A DNA stretch of 51,846 nucleotides. It comes from a virus. The DNA lies in IMG/VR virus record IMGVR_UViG_3300041964_000088, positions 1 through 51,846 of that record. The stretch is one strand, 5' to 3'. Below the pieces are notes generated by a model. That model worked only from the letters and a program-made list of their open reading frames with translations, made no database searches and was not told the DNA's origin. Within the stretch, counting starts at the first letter, position 1, and every line of letters begins with the position of its first letter. Below, piece by piece: positions 14,355 through 23,454 of the stretch. A program made the position numbers and the translations under genes.

Positions 14355-17300
14355 GCGATCGACCAGAAGGCTTTCAAGAAGGCTGTAATCCGAGTTCTCT
14401 CGGTTGATGTTGGCACAGCATTCAACCACATTAAATCGCCAATCTCTCCGAACAAGTAGCGCAAGCCATCAGCGTTTTCAAAGGAGTCAGCACCGATCGC
14501 GGCTGTCTTGCTACCGGAAGTAGTTGCTTTCGCGGCGTAGATCACATTGAAGCCAGTCGCGTTGGGCAACTCTGAGCCAATATTAAAGGCGGCAAAATCA
14601 GAGACTACTACTGGGGTGCCGTTGATTTCTCCAGCCGTGGCAGCGTCATAGGTGATTTTATTCGTCGCTGCATTGAAGGTTGCCCCCGTAAGGATATGCC
14701 CCTCGTTACTGGCTGCAATTCCTGGCTTGACAACCCCGCCCGATCGCATCACAAAGATCCCAGGATAGTTATTTGCCGCAAACAGAGCATTTGTTTTCCT
14801 GGCAACCGAGAAGCTAGCAGGCAACGCGAAACTAGCGGTACTGGTAATCAGGTAATGGCTGGAGCCGTTGAAACTTGCACCCGTCGAAGCCGTGAGTGTT
14901 GGACGGTTCCCATTAGTGAAGGCGGTTGTATGGATGCTGCCGATCCACGGGTTGAACCGTGCCACCGGATCGCCTGCCACAGCGACAAACGCCCCAGCAT
15001 TATCCTGGAACGCTGCCCCAGGTCTGAACACCAACCAGTTGAAAATTCGAGCGACCAAAGTATCAACTACTTGATATTGCGTCGTGCCACCGCCGATCGT
15101 CGCCGATGCAGTAAAGGCAGCATCCGCCACAGCCTGACGCTGCGACACTGGCACATTCGGCATCTGAGCCGCAATGTAGGCAGCATCGCCACCGACGATA
15201 TTTGTCGTAATCGTCACCTCCATCTCAGGCACAACAACTGCCTCGACTGGAATCACTTGATCCTCAAGCGTCACCTCCATCTCAGGCACCACCGAAGCGA
15301 TCGCCTCGATGACTGGAATTGCGGTAATGGAGACATCCATCTCTGGAATTACTGATGCAACCACATCCGTGCTTGTTGACAGCGCGATCGTCACCTCCAT
15401 CTCAGGCACCACCGCAAAAATCGCCAGGATCGGTGTACTAATCAACACCTCCATCTCTACCGCGATGCTGCCCAAGCGGTTCAGCACTTCTGCCACAGGT
15501 GCCACAGGAGCAGCCACAGCAACAACATCAATCCAGACCGTCGCTGTCGCTGTCGCTGCACTCGCATCCTGCACTTGCACGGTGTAGTAAGCGCCTGGAG
15601 TCGCCGTGGTCGGTGTGCCAGAAATCACCCCCGCACTGGAGAGCGTGAGTCCTGCTGGGAGGGTATCAACGGTTGCCCATGTGTAGGGAGGGGTGCCCCC
15701 GATCGCGCTGAGTTGCTGACTGCTGACCGCTGACCCTCCGATCGCACGAATGCCCGCGATCGGCACAACCATCAACCCATTGACAGGCACAAACGGTACA
15801 GGCGGTACAGGTTCGGGGATGGTGGGAATGGTGCCGATCCGTCCACCCGTAAAGCTCAGGCTCATTTCCCTGGAGCTGCCATCCAGGATCAGAATCGGCT
15901 CATCAATCTGTAGTTCAGCATTATGGATCTGGCAGCGCGTGAGGGGAGGACAGCCAGCCGCTAGCCATTCGACAGGGATGGGCATGGTGATGCTAACGGC
16001 ATCCCGCCGCCTAATCTCCCGCATCCCCAACTGTCGCGCCAGATTATCAGCGTGGGCTTGAGAGGGCAGAAAGCCGATATCTTCGACCAGCGGCTTTTGG
16101 CGAAACGGAGTCCACCCGATCGGCTGAAGTTGACATTCACCACGCAGGTTTTGGGTTGTGAGTGGAACATCTGCCTGCGTCACCGTCCATTCTTTGCGCG
16201 GCGGCTTCTCCAATCGGAGCGCCTCTCCATCCTTGCCCTTCTGATTTCGCACTGCTCCATCGGGTTCCACTCGTCCGCTGGCGATCGCTTCGGCTTTAGC
16301 AACCTCTAGCGTGGTGTCGCCTGGGTAGGCATCGGGGTTAGTCTGCCCCTTAGTCAAGTATTTGATCCTGGCGTAATCCCGCTCCACAAGTTTTTCTGCC
16401 ACAAAGAGCGAGGTACTAGCGGGCTGCTCGTCGGGGTAGACTTCTCCCGCTGTGCGCTCAAAGCTGGTCACAGTTTCCACTAAATCGCCCGTCGCATAGC
16501 CTAGCGATTCCAGGGGCGGGAACTGCTGCAAAATGCTCTCAGCCTCGCCCTGTGCCACGTTGATCGCTGGCAGCGTCTCAAAGTCCGTGTTGATGCCCCA
16601 ATAACGGTACAGTACCGTTTTGACCTCTGCCAACACATCACTCGTATCGAGCGGCTTGCCCTCGTCGTCGTAGAGGTCGTAGAGGTCTGCTTTCTTCTTG
16701 TAGGTGGGAACGGTCAGCTTGATCTGCCGCCCCTCCTCATCGTGGCTGTCGTCTAGCGGCTGGCTCAGAACCTTCAGCGTCACCCCTCCAGGAGCCGCCC
16801 GCTGCCTGCTGCCAGTGACGATGATCTGCTCTGCCGCAAAGTCAATGTTCTCCAGGTCAGGTTCCCATTCCACCTGTCCGAGCGATCGCACAAACAGCAC
16901 TGGGTTCACGCTCGGATCACCGTTTGCCGTGCGGATTTGCTCGGCACTATCCACCCACAACCAGACGTAGTTAGTCGCGGTTAACCGTTGTGCGTCAGCT
17001 AGCGGATCGCGGGATGTCAGCCGTGTGTCCAGATAGCCAGTCAGGGGGGAGAGTGCGATCGCTGGCATCAGTGTCGCTCCCGCAAACGCTGCCTCTAGGA
17101 GTTTGACCGTGACATCCGTTAGTGCCGTGCCATCCCTGCCTACTGTCGTGGCGATTTCTTCAGCGGGTCGATCGCCTGCTACTGTGTCCAGCACTTGATA
17201 CAAGTCACCTCTACCTACCCTGGTTTGTGGGTTATAGACATACTTTCTGATTCGGAGTGTCGGGATGGGGTAGTCCTCGATCGTCAGTACTACGGGCACC

Positions 17301-17530
17301 TGATCTGGTCGCCAACGGGTAGGGAGAGCTAGCGGGTCAAAGTCGTCATGATCCAAGCCCGCTGCCTGCGCTTTGCGGTTCAGTGATAGTTCAAATTCCC
17401 CTGTCCAGGTCAACGCTTTACCCAGATCGGCGGTGCCCTGCGTGACCTTGAGCGTGTCAAGGTAATCGGTCGCGTCAAAGCCACCAATGCTCAGGGTAAA
17501 ACTGCCGATCGAGTAGTCAAGTGTCGTCAT
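14351..17530 (-). CDS. Large distal tail/receptor-binding protein
   Basis: About 1059 residues from ATG 17530 (ATGA overlap with the upstream gene). The N-terminal 600 residues look like a tail hub/tip protein (MTTLDYSIGSFTLSIGGFDA; LTATNYVWLWVDSAEQIRTANGDPS). Then a putative Ig domain of the He_PIG type (GGTPPYTW...PAGLTLSSAGVISGTPTTA), a stretch with at least four VPEMEV/IPEMDV repeats, and a C-terminal LamG/concanavalin-like domain (FNGSSHYL...GEIGDLMWLNAVPTSTERTRI). The order hub, Ig, repeats, lectin-like domain suggests cell-surface binding. Confidence 0.75.
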   Translation of the reverse strand: MTTLDYSIGSFTLSIGGFDATDYLDTLKVTQGTADLGKALTWTGEFELSLNRKAQAAGLDHDDFDPLALPTRWRPDQVPVVLTIEDYPIPTLRIRKYVYNPQTRVGRGDLYQVLDTVAGDRPAEEIATTVGRDGTALTDVTVKLLEAAFAGATLMPAIALSPLTGYLDTRLTSRDPLADAQRLTATNYVWLWVDSAEQIRTANGDPSVNPVLFVRSLGQVEWEPDLENIDFAAEQIIVTGSRQRAAPGGVTLKVLSQPLDDSHDEEGRQIKLTVPTYKKKADLYDLYDDEGKPLDTSDVLAEVKTVLYRYWGINTDFETLPAINVAQGEAESILQQFPPLESLGYATGDLVETVTSFERTAGEVYPDEQPASTSLFVAEKLVERDYARIKYLTKGQTNPDAYPGDTTLEVAKAEAIASGRVEPDGAVRNQKGKDGEALRLEKPPRKEWTVTQADVPLTTQNLRGECQLQPIGWTPFRQKPLVEDIGFLPSQAHADNLARQLGMREIRRRDAVSITMPIPVEWLAAGCPPLTRCQIHNAELQIDEPILILDGSSREMSLSFTGGRIGTIPTIPEPVPPVPFVPVNGLMVVPIAGIRAIGGSAVSSQQLSAIGGTPPYTWATVDTLPAGLTLSSAGVISGTPTTATPGAYYTVQVQDASAATATATVWIDVVAVAAPVAPVAEVLNRLGSIAVEMEVLISTPILAIFAVVPEMEVTIALSTSTDVVASVIPEMDVSITAIPVIEAIASVVPEMEVTLEDQVIPVEAVVVPEMEVTITTNIVGGDAAYIAAQMPNVPVSQRQAVADAAFTASATIGGGTTQYQVVDTLVARIFNWLVFRPGAAFQDNAGAFVAVAGDPVARFNPWIGSIHTTAFTNGNRPTLTASTGASFNGSSHYLITSTASFALPASFSVARKTNALFAANNYPGIFVMRSGGVVKPGIAASNEGHILTGATFNAATNKITYDAATAGEINGTPVVVSDFAAFNIGSELPNATGFNVIYAAKATTSGSKTAAIGADSFENADGLRYLFGEIGDLMWLNAVPTSTERTRITAFLKAFWSIA
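15214..15465 (-). repeat. VPEMEV-encoding repeats in the receptor-binding gene
   Basis: GTCACCTCCATCTCAGGCAC occurs exactly at 15214-15233, 15270-15289 and 15390-15409. Degenerate copies lie near 15332 and 15446. Each encodes V/I-P-E-M-E/D-V on the minus strand. Spacing varies (56, about 60 and 60 bp), so the units may expand or contract by recombination. Confidence 0.75.
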
Positions 17531-17715
17531 TTCGTCTCTGCTGATTCCCCTTTCTCCGCACAGTTGCGCCGGATTTCTCCTGCTACCTGCTCCAGCGCGA
17601 TCGCCCAACTGATGGCATCGGGAAACCCATCACAGATCTCAGTGAGCCATGCCGCGATCTGTTCCTGCTGCTGCCGAATTGTCTGCTGGTCGATACTGCT
17701 GCTGGAATAACTCAT
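17527..17715 (-). CDS. Small late protein
   Basis: 62 residues, acidic and helical: QQTIRQQQEQIAAWLTEICDGFPDAISWAIALEQVAGEIRRNC. It overlaps both its neighbours by ATGA. Unrecognised; its place just after the 182-residue tail protein suggests a minor tail or assembly role. Confidence 0.6.
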   Translation of the reverse strand: MSYSSSSIDQQTIRQQQEQIAAWLTEICDGFPDAISWAIALEQVAGEIRRNCAEKGESAETK

Positions 17716-18227
17716 GCTTGTAGTGCCTGAAATTGGAGGAGGTAGCGATCGGGTGTCAAGAAAGTTTTATAGTCGGCATCCACATCGAGCCAAACGTTGT
17801 AGGCAGCATAACCCTCTGGATAACCTAGAGCGCTCGTGACGGGGTAGCCAGCCAGCCACGCAGGTTCCCTGGTTGCCCCAGCAATGTAAGTCGTTCGCTC
17901 GAACTCATCAACCAGTGTCACAGGGGCAGCAGTACTGTTCTGCGTGGCTAACAGGATCTCAAACAATTGGATCATCGTGCGAGTCACCGTAGCGCTGATC
18001 TGCCATTCCTCGGGCGGTTTGTAGCCCGCACCCTTCACCCGCACCCCACCTGTTAAGCTGCGACCATCCGAGGTCTGCCAATCACGCAGGCTGGACTTGT
18101 AGCCCTCTGCCCCTGGGAAGACACTGATCAGCAGGGAGTGCGCTACAGCGGGATGCGCCAGCGTGACCCGTCGCCAGGTTGCGAAGGGGTGAGTGGGGGT
18201 GAGTCCGAAGAGATGAGCAATGGGCAT
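17712..18227 (-). CDS. Tail protein downstream of the tape measure
   Basis: 171 residues from ATG 18227, whose codon overlaps the tape-measure stop (TAATG); a longer start at 18260 would lie inside the tape measure. Contains PFATWRRVTLAHPAVAHSLL, GGVRVKGAGYKPPEEWQISATVT and WLDVDADYKTFLTPDRYLLQFQALQ. Its position matches distal-tail (Dit-like) or minor tail proteins of siphoviruses. The family is not recognised with certainty. Confidence 0.6.
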   Translation of the reverse strand: MPIAHLFGLTPTHPFATWRRVTLAHPAVAHSLLISVFPGAEGYKSSLRDWQTSDGRSLTGGVRVKGAGYKPPEEWQISATVTRTMIQLFEILLATQNSTAAPVTLVDEFERTTYIAGATREPAWLAGYPVTSALGYPEGYAAYNVWLDVDADYKTFLTPDRYLLQFQALQA

Positions 18228-21200
18228 TAGATCATCCCCCTCATGAGCGATCGCCGCCACCGATAGTAGCGGTCATAATTCTGCTCCGATTTATCGCCCT
18301 CAAAATTGACCGGGAAATTTGCCACAGGTGGTCTTTCCTCTACCGTTTTTCGCAGACTCCGCAACTCTGACAGCATCGCATCTTGCCCCACTGATGGCGC
18401 AACAATCACTGAGGGGGCAGCGCTACGAGTGCCCAGCGCTTCACGGGCAAGGGCGATCGCTTCCTCATGCCGAACCACAAACCCGTTCTGAGAGGGCACA
18501 AAGTATTCGGGTCCCGCTTCACCCACCTGATAGAGGCTGCCACTATCAACGGGCCCACCTAAGCGCCGTCCTGGTACCTTCGCCCCCGGTGTTGTCCCTG
18601 GCTTGCCTGGAGTGGTTGGACTCGCTTCCGGTGGTTTGGTCGATTCGGCGATCGCCTTGACTTGCCGTGCTGTCTCCAGGTCAAACTCACGCTGCGTCTG
18701 CTTGAAGGCACGGTCAGCGGTTTGTTGTTCGGCTTTAAAGGCACGATCGGCTGACTGCTGCTGCGCCTTGAATGCTCGCTCTGCTGCCTGCTCCTCTGCT
18801 TTGAAGGCACGGTCAGCGGCTTGCTGCTCCAGTTTGAACGCTTTCTCCTTCTCCTCCTGCTCTGCCTTAAACGCACGATCGAGCGCTTGTTGGTCAGCTT
18901 TGAAGACACGCTCCTCTGCCTGCTGCTGCGCTTTAAAGACCCGTTCTACTACCTGCTGCTGTTCCTTGAAGGCACGGTCAGTTTCCCGCTCCTGCTGTTT
19001 AAAGGCAGCGTCGATCGCTCGTTGCTCCTCCTGGAACAAGCGCGCCTGCTCTTTCTGTTCAGCTTCAAAGGCTAATTGCTCGACCCTCTGAGCTTCCTCA
19101 AAGGCTTGCTTCTGCGCCTCCCGTTCCGCCTCAGCCGCCTCCGCTTCAGCCTTCTGCTGTTCCTCAAACGCCCGCCGCTTCTCTTCTAGCGGTTCCCGTT
19201 CCCGTTCTTCTTTATCCTGCTCACGGAATTGTTTGCGGAGGTTAGCCCTCTCTTCTGGGTCAGCGCCCCGCAATTGCTGACGACGATCGAGCGCTTTCTC
19301 TTCCACACTGAGGGATTCGTCAAACGCCCGTTTAGCGTCGGATTGCTTTTTGCTAAAAGCGTCAGCACTTGCCTCCTGCTGCTTGTTGAAAGCGTCCTGC
19401 TTGGAGCGCTGCCCTTCCTGAAACGCTTCCTGAGCCGCCTTCTGCCGATCCTGAAACGCCTGCTCTTTTTGACGCTGCTGGTCAGCAAAGGTAGCTTCAC
19501 GCGACTGTTTAGCATCCTGGAAGGATTGCTCTCGCACTGCCTGCTGGTCTGCAAAGGATTGTTCAGCCGCCTTCTGCCGATCCTGAAACGCCTGCTCCTC
19601 TGCTGCCTTCTGGTCTTGAAACGCTGCCTCCTCAGCCTGCTTCTGGTCTTGAAAGGACTGCTCACGCTGCTGCTTGGTATCTTGAAAGGACTGCTCACGC
19701 TGCTGTTTGGCATCCTGGAACGCCTGCTCCTTCTTCTGTTGCGAGTCCTGAAAGGATTGCTCCTTCTTCTGTTGCGAGTCCTGGAACGCCTGCTGCGCTT
19801 TTTGCTGCTGACCCTCCCGATCGGCTTTGAGGTCAACCTTCTCCTCAGCCTGTGCCTTCTTGGGATCAACCAGTACTTTGTTATTTGCCTTCGCTGCCTC
19901 AGTGTTGCCCTGAAGCGCCTTCTTTTGATCCTCCAGTGCACGAATCTGGTTCTTAATAGCAGCAATATTGGTATCACGAGTCCGGTTTTGAGCGTCGGCT
20001 TCCTCTTGCCCAAAACCTCCAAAACCCGCCTGAGCTTTAGGGGTTTTCTCTGCCTGGTCAAGCTGCTGTTTCAACAGGGTCAGCGTTTGATCTGCCTGTG
20101 CCTTTGCCCGCTTTTCAGCCTCGATTTGTTCCTGAGTCAGAGCAATTCCTTTCTGTCGGGCGGCATTCTGAGCGTCGATCGCCGCTTTCAACCGCGTCTG
20201 AGCGTTCAACCCCGCACCCAGCACAGCATCAGTCGAGGCTCTCAGTTCCTCCAGTGTGTTGTTCTGGTCGCCTAGCTGCTCTGTAAACTTGACCAAGCCA
20301 GTTAGCGCCACACCTGCTCCCAACGCTGCTAGAGGAGCAACTACAGTCAACAGGGAAGCAGCAAACGCTTGTGAGGCTCCCGCCGCTCCCGTTGTTGCCG
20401 CAGCGTATGCCTGTTGGGCGATCGTGGCGATCCCTTGAGCGGCTGTCAAGGCTACCAGTCGAGCGCCCGCAACCGTGATCTGGGTGTTAAACAACAACTG
20501 AGCGGCTGACCCTGCTCCAGTGGCGATCGTGCTGGCGATCGTGGCAGCAGTCTTCAGTGTCAGAGCGGCGGTTGTTGCCACATTGAGCAACTGATAGGCA
20601 GTGAGTACAGCCGTTGCAGCAGCTAGGACTGCCGCCAAACTGCCTACCCCCACAATCAACCCTTGAAGCGGAGCAGGGAGCGTCAAGAAGCCATTGAGTA
20701 AAGCAGTCGCGCCTCTAACTAGCGGCTCAACGCCGACTGAGAGGAACTCCCCGATCTTCTGTGTGCCCAGACTCAGAGAGCTACCAAAGAGGGTCAGGGA
20801 TGCTCCTAAGCCCTTCGTCAATTCACCCGATGCTTTGGCTGAGGCACCCTCAAACTGTGCCATTGATCCAGTCACCTGAGCAATTTGCGCGTCAGTCTGA
20901 CCGAGCAGCGTTTGGATGATGCGCCCACCCTGCACACCAAAGAGGGAGTTCAGCAGCAGATCTTTATCGCCCTCTCCCAGTGAGGTCAGTGATCCTTTGA
21001 GCTTTTTGAGGATTTCGGGGAAGGGCAGCAGTTTCCCTGTACTATCGCGCACGTCATTGTTTAGGCGATCGAACGCCGCCACCGCTGCTTTGCTACCTTT
21101 GCTTCGCAGATCAACTAATTCGGTTGTGGCGCTAGCACTAGCCACCTTTAACCGCTTCAGTGCCTCTGCCAGTCCCGTACCCGCCGAACTGCCTTTGATA

Positions 21201-22099
21201 CCTGCGTTGGCTAGTAGAGCCAGGGTTGTGATCGTGTCCTCGATCGACTGGTTTGACCCTGCTGCCTGGGAGCCAACATAAGAGAGCGCCTCGCCCAGGT
21301 CATTGGTGCCCGCCGCAGAAGCGTTCGATGCTTGAGTCAGCAGGTCAGCAATCTTAAGACTCTTATCAGCACCCAAGCCGAACTGATTCAGGGTCGCGCC
21401 GATGACCTCGCCTGTACGTGCTAGCCCCTCGCCTGTCGCTTCAGACGATTGCACAACACCCGCTAGCGCTAGCTTGGTCTGCTCCGCTGAGAAGCCAGCC
21501 TTACCCAACTCTACGGACACATCCGCAATCTCTTGGGGCGTCTTAGTGGTTGCCGCCGAGAGTCGCTCGACCTCACCCCGCAAGTCTGCCAGCGCTGCCG
21601 TGCCCGTTGAGTTGGTGACAACCCCGAACGTCCTGATCGACTTGTCAAACGCTGCGAACGTTTTGACACCTTGCGCCCCGATCGCACCCAAGCCCGCCAC
21701 GATCGCGCCACTAGCTACCGCTAACCCTTGCAGTCCTTCCTTGCTCTTGCCCGCTGCCTGATTGAGTTGATCGAACTGAGCGCGAGTGATGCCCATCTCC
21801 CGCGACAGTGCGCGGAATTTCTCAGCGTTGCTGGCACCCACCCGATCGAGTTCACGCAGCTTGTTAACTGCCTCGGCTGACTTCTGAGCGGTCAGCCCTA
21901 GTTCACGAGTGAATTGCTGTGCGTTCTTGAAGCTGCCCCCCAGCGCCTGCGCAAGTTGAGTGGTAGCGGCTGAGGTGTCACGCAAAGATTTGTCAGCTTT
22001 TGCACCTTGAAGTTTAAGTAACTCATTTGTGAGTCCTTTGATCTCCTGGTTTAGAGCGCCACCTTCGCCCTTGAAACGAATGACTACATCATCTGCCAT
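18227..22099 (-). CDS. Tail tape measure protein with hendecad coiled coil
   Basis: 1290 residues. N-terminal TP901-type tape-measure domain (MADDVVIRFKGEGGALNQEI; LADLRGEVERLSAATTKTPQEIADVSVELGKAGFSAEQT; LLTQASNASAAGTNDLGEALSYVG), then a hydrophobic membrane-active segment (about residues 450-620). Residues about 760-1140 form very regular 11-residue units, first of type KEQ.FQD.QQ and later AFKAEQQAADR. The C-terminus has RLGGPVDSGSLYQVGEAGPEYFVPSQNG, typical of this family. It sets tail length and may help DNA entry; it is the largest gene in the window. Long plus-strand frames opposite the repeats are artefacts. Confidence 0.93.
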   Translation of the reverse strand: MADDVVIRFKGEGGALNQEIKGLTNELLKLQGAKADKSLRDTSAATTQLAQALGGSFKNAQQFTRELGLTAQKSAEAVNKLRELDRVGASNAEKFRALSREMGITRAQFDQLNQAAGKSKEGLQGLAVASGAIVAGLGAIGAQGVKTFAAFDKSIRTFGVVTNSTGTAALADLRGEVERLSAATTKTPQEIADVSVELGKAGFSAEQTKLALAGVVQSSEATGEGLARTGEVIGATLNQFGLGADKSLKIADLLTQASNASAAGTNDLGEALSYVGSQAAGSNQSIEDTITTLALLANAGIKGSSAGTGLAEALKRLKVASASATTELVDLRSKGSKAAVAAFDRLNNDVRDSTGKLLPFPEILKKLKGSLTSLGEGDKDLLLNSLFGVQGGRIIQTLLGQTDAQIAQVTGSMAQFEGASAKASGELTKGLGASLTLFGSSLSLGTQKIGEFLSVGVEPLVRGATALLNGFLTLPAPLQGLIVGVGSLAAVLAAATAVLTAYQLLNVATTAALTLKTAATIASTIATGAGSAAQLLFNTQITVAGARLVALTAAQGIATIAQQAYAAATTGAAGASQAFAASLLTVVAPLAALGAGVALTGLVKFTEQLGDQNNTLEELRASTDAVLGAGLNAQTRLKAAIDAQNAARQKGIALTQEQIEAEKRAKAQADQTLTLLKQQLDQAEKTPKAQAGFGGFGQEEADAQNRTRDTNIAAIKNQIRALEDQKKALQGNTEAAKANNKVLVDPKKAQAEEKVDLKADREGQQQKAQQAFQDSQQKKEQSFQDSQQKKEQAFQDAKQQREQSFQDTKQQREQSFQDQKQAEEAAFQDQKAAEEQAFQDRQKAAEQSFADQQAVREQSFQDAKQSREATFADQQRQKEQAFQDRQKAAQEAFQEGQRSKQDAFNKQQEASADAFSKKQSDAKRAFDESLSVEEKALDRRQQLRGADPEERANLRKQFREQDKEEREREPLEEKRRAFEEQQKAEAEAAEAEREAQKQAFEEAQRVEQLAFEAEQKEQARLFQEEQRAIDAAFKQQERETDRAFKEQQQVVERVFKAQQQAEERVFKADQQALDRAFKAEQEEKEKAFKLEQQAADRAFKAEEQAAERAFKAQQQSADRAFKAEQQTADRAFKQTQREFDLETARQVKAIAESTKPPEASPTTPGKPGTTPGAKVPGRRLGGPVDSGSLYQVGEAGPEYFVPSQNGFVVRHEEAIALAREALGTRSAAPSVIVAPSVGQDAMLSELRSLRKTVEERPPVANFPVNFEGDKSEQNYDRYYRWRRSLMRGMI
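18680..19810 (-). repeat. 33-bp tandem repeats encoding the tape-measure coiled coil
   Basis: Roughly 30 degenerate 33-bp units in two blocks (Gln/Lys-rich FQD units, then AFKAEQ units). The 11-residue period places a Phe at every eleventh position, the signature of a right-handed or straight hendecad coiled coil. Near-identical neighbouring units (for example GGCACGGTCAGCGG at several places around 18706-18820) show recent duplication. Confidence 0.75.
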
Positions 22100-22115
22100 C
22101 AGCTAAACTCTGAAC

Positions 22116-22433
22116 ATGGAAATCAGCCAGAAAAAACTCAAAGAGAACTACCCTTTCGACGTTCCGAGCGGGTGGCTTGAGTGTGAATTGAGTGGGAAAT
22201 TGATGTCTGACGGCACTCCAATCCCTCACATCTTGTTTGTGGGTGCCGATGGCGTTCGCTATGCCTTAAATGGGTATGCGCGATCGAGCGGCTTATACAG
22301 GGACTATGAGAGTATTTGGCGCGATCATCCAGGTAAAAGGGGGCAGAAGGTGCCAGTGCAGAGAGTGATGTCATTGGGTTTACAGGTACTAAAAGAAAAG
22401 TATCCAGACGTTCATCAAAGAATTGTCGGTTAA
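22116..22433 (+). CDS. DUF2511-like protein, plus-strand insert in the tail operon
   Basis: 105 residues: YPFDVPSGWLECELSG..., then VGADGVRYALNGYARS..., a pattern like DUF2511 (YebY-type), with no export signal visible. It lies on the opposite strand between the tape measure (start only 16 bp away, divergent) and the tail-assembly gene ending at 22430 (stops overlap). This is a classic moron position. The start has no obvious ribosome-binding site and no clear promoter is visible. The family call is moderate. Confidence 0.55.
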   Translation: MEISQKKLKENYPFDVPSGWLECELSGKLMSDGTPIPHILFVGADGVRYALNGYARSSGLYRDYESIWRDHPGKRGQKVPVQRVMSLGLQVLKEKYPDVHQRIVG

Positions 22434-22921
22434 GCTGCCCTTAATTCCGTCACCGTGTCGGTTTTGCCCTTCTGCCGCCATTCATCCGCATCCATCAGCA
22501 CACTCTTGGGGTTCATGCAGTGCAACGTCAAGATTGAGCAGCCCGCGAACCTGTCCAGGTCGAAGGTGGCAATCGTCCACCCGTGCGCTGCCTCTCGTCC
22601 CACATCCACGAACCGCGCCAGGAAAAGCTTCTCTAGCAGCTCGTAATCGTTACTGAGTGGCTCCAGGCTGAACCCTGTCACCGCCGGATTGTCTTTGTGT
22701 GGCAGCATGGCAGCGATCGCGCCCATCAATTCCCACGCCCGATCGTCTGCTACTGTCTCACCCGTGCCAAACCCGTTGGCAACCCAGATGGCCTGTAACT
22801 CGACAAACATGGAGCGCATCTCTGGCAGCTTGGAGCGTGGCACAGGCAGCAACTCCAAGTTCTTGTCTGAGCACTCAATCACCAGGGGTTTGATTGTCAT
22901 AGTTTCAATCACTTCAATCAT
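22430..22921 (-). CDS. Probable tail assembly chaperone (downstream of pair)
   Basis: 163 residues; an internal ATG at 22900 (MTIKPLVIECSDKNLELLPVPRSKLPEMRSMF) may be the true start, but ATG 22921 overlaps the upstream stop (ATGA). It lies between tail tube and tape measure, where siphoviruses encode two overlapping tail-assembly chaperones (lambda G/GT). No frameshift site was identified. The function comes from position. Confidence 0.6.
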   Translation of the reverse strand: MIEVIETMTIKPLVIECSDKNLELLPVPRSKLPEMRSMFVELQAIWVANGFGTGETVADDRAWELMGAIAAMLPHKDNPAVTGFSLEPLSNDYELLEKLFLARFVDVGREAAHGWTIATFDLDRFAGCSILTLHCMNPKSVLMDADEWRQKGKTDTVTELRAA

Positions 22922-23454
22922 TGGGGCATCGGCGTAAACAAGTCAGCATCCAGTTCTTTGATCAGTTCCTGCATTTTCGGGTCGTCCATAGACGGCTTTT
23001 TGTCGGTTTTGAGCTGTTTGGCTCTGGCTTTGAGAATGTCATCCAGTAAATCGCAGGGCACGGATTCAGCCGTCGCGATCGCACCCCTCACCCCCTCCAC
23101 ATCAATCAAGGCCGCAATCAAGCTGTACACCCACTCCTGCACACTCACAGGCTCACCACTACCTTTCTCCTCTGCTGCCATCCGGTTGAGATCAGGCAGG
23201 TCTACTGTTACCAGTCGGATCACCAACTCAGGTGGGTAGCGGTCAGCGGTCAGGGCGTGTAGTGCGAGGATGCGATCGCACACCTGACCAAACAACTGAT
23301 CCTCTAAGTAGACATCCTCTAACGATCGCTGGCGGTCTCCAGTGCGCTGTTCCAGGACTTGCAACCAGTCCAAGAACTCCAGCAGGGGTAGGGGCGGCAA
23401 CTGTGCCACTCTCACCAGTGCGCCATCAGGATCAAGGAAGGTTTTGGAACGCAT
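22918..23454 (-). CDS. Probable tail assembly chaperone (upstream of pair)
   Basis: 178 residues, acidic and helical (PPLPLLEFLDWLQVLEQRTGDRQRSLEDVYLEDQLFGQVCDRI), ending with KMQELIKELDADLFTPMPQ. It directly follows the tail-tube gene and is coupled to the next gene by ATGA. It would keep the tape measure soluble during tail assembly; inferred from gene order only. Confidence 0.6.
   Translation of the reverse strand: MRSKTFLDPDGALVRVAQLPPLPLLEFLDWLQVLEQRTGDRQRSLEDVYLEDQLFGQVCDRILALHALTADRYPPELVIRLVTVDLPDLNRMAAEEKGSGEPVSVQEWVYSLIAALIDVEGVRGAIATAESVPCDLLDDILKARAKQLKTDKKPSMDDPKMQELIKELDADLFTPMPQ

Noticed and set aside
14351-17530. Diversity-generating retroelement with variable repeat in the receptor-binding gene
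   Set aside because: No reverse transcriptase, template repeat or adenine-biased variable region is visible; the repeats are ordinary structural repeats.
19229-20275. A 348-codon plus-strand frame rich in Leu, opposite the tape measure, plus several other long antisense frames there
   Set aside because: It is the mirror of the 33-bp coiled-coil repeats: Gln/Lys/Glu codons read as Leu/Phe on the other strand. No ribosome-binding site, and the tape measure is unquestionable.
22430-23454. Programmed frameshift joining the two tail-assembly chaperones
   Set aside because: I found no clear slippery heptamer at the overlap; the genes are joined by an ATGA overlap instead.
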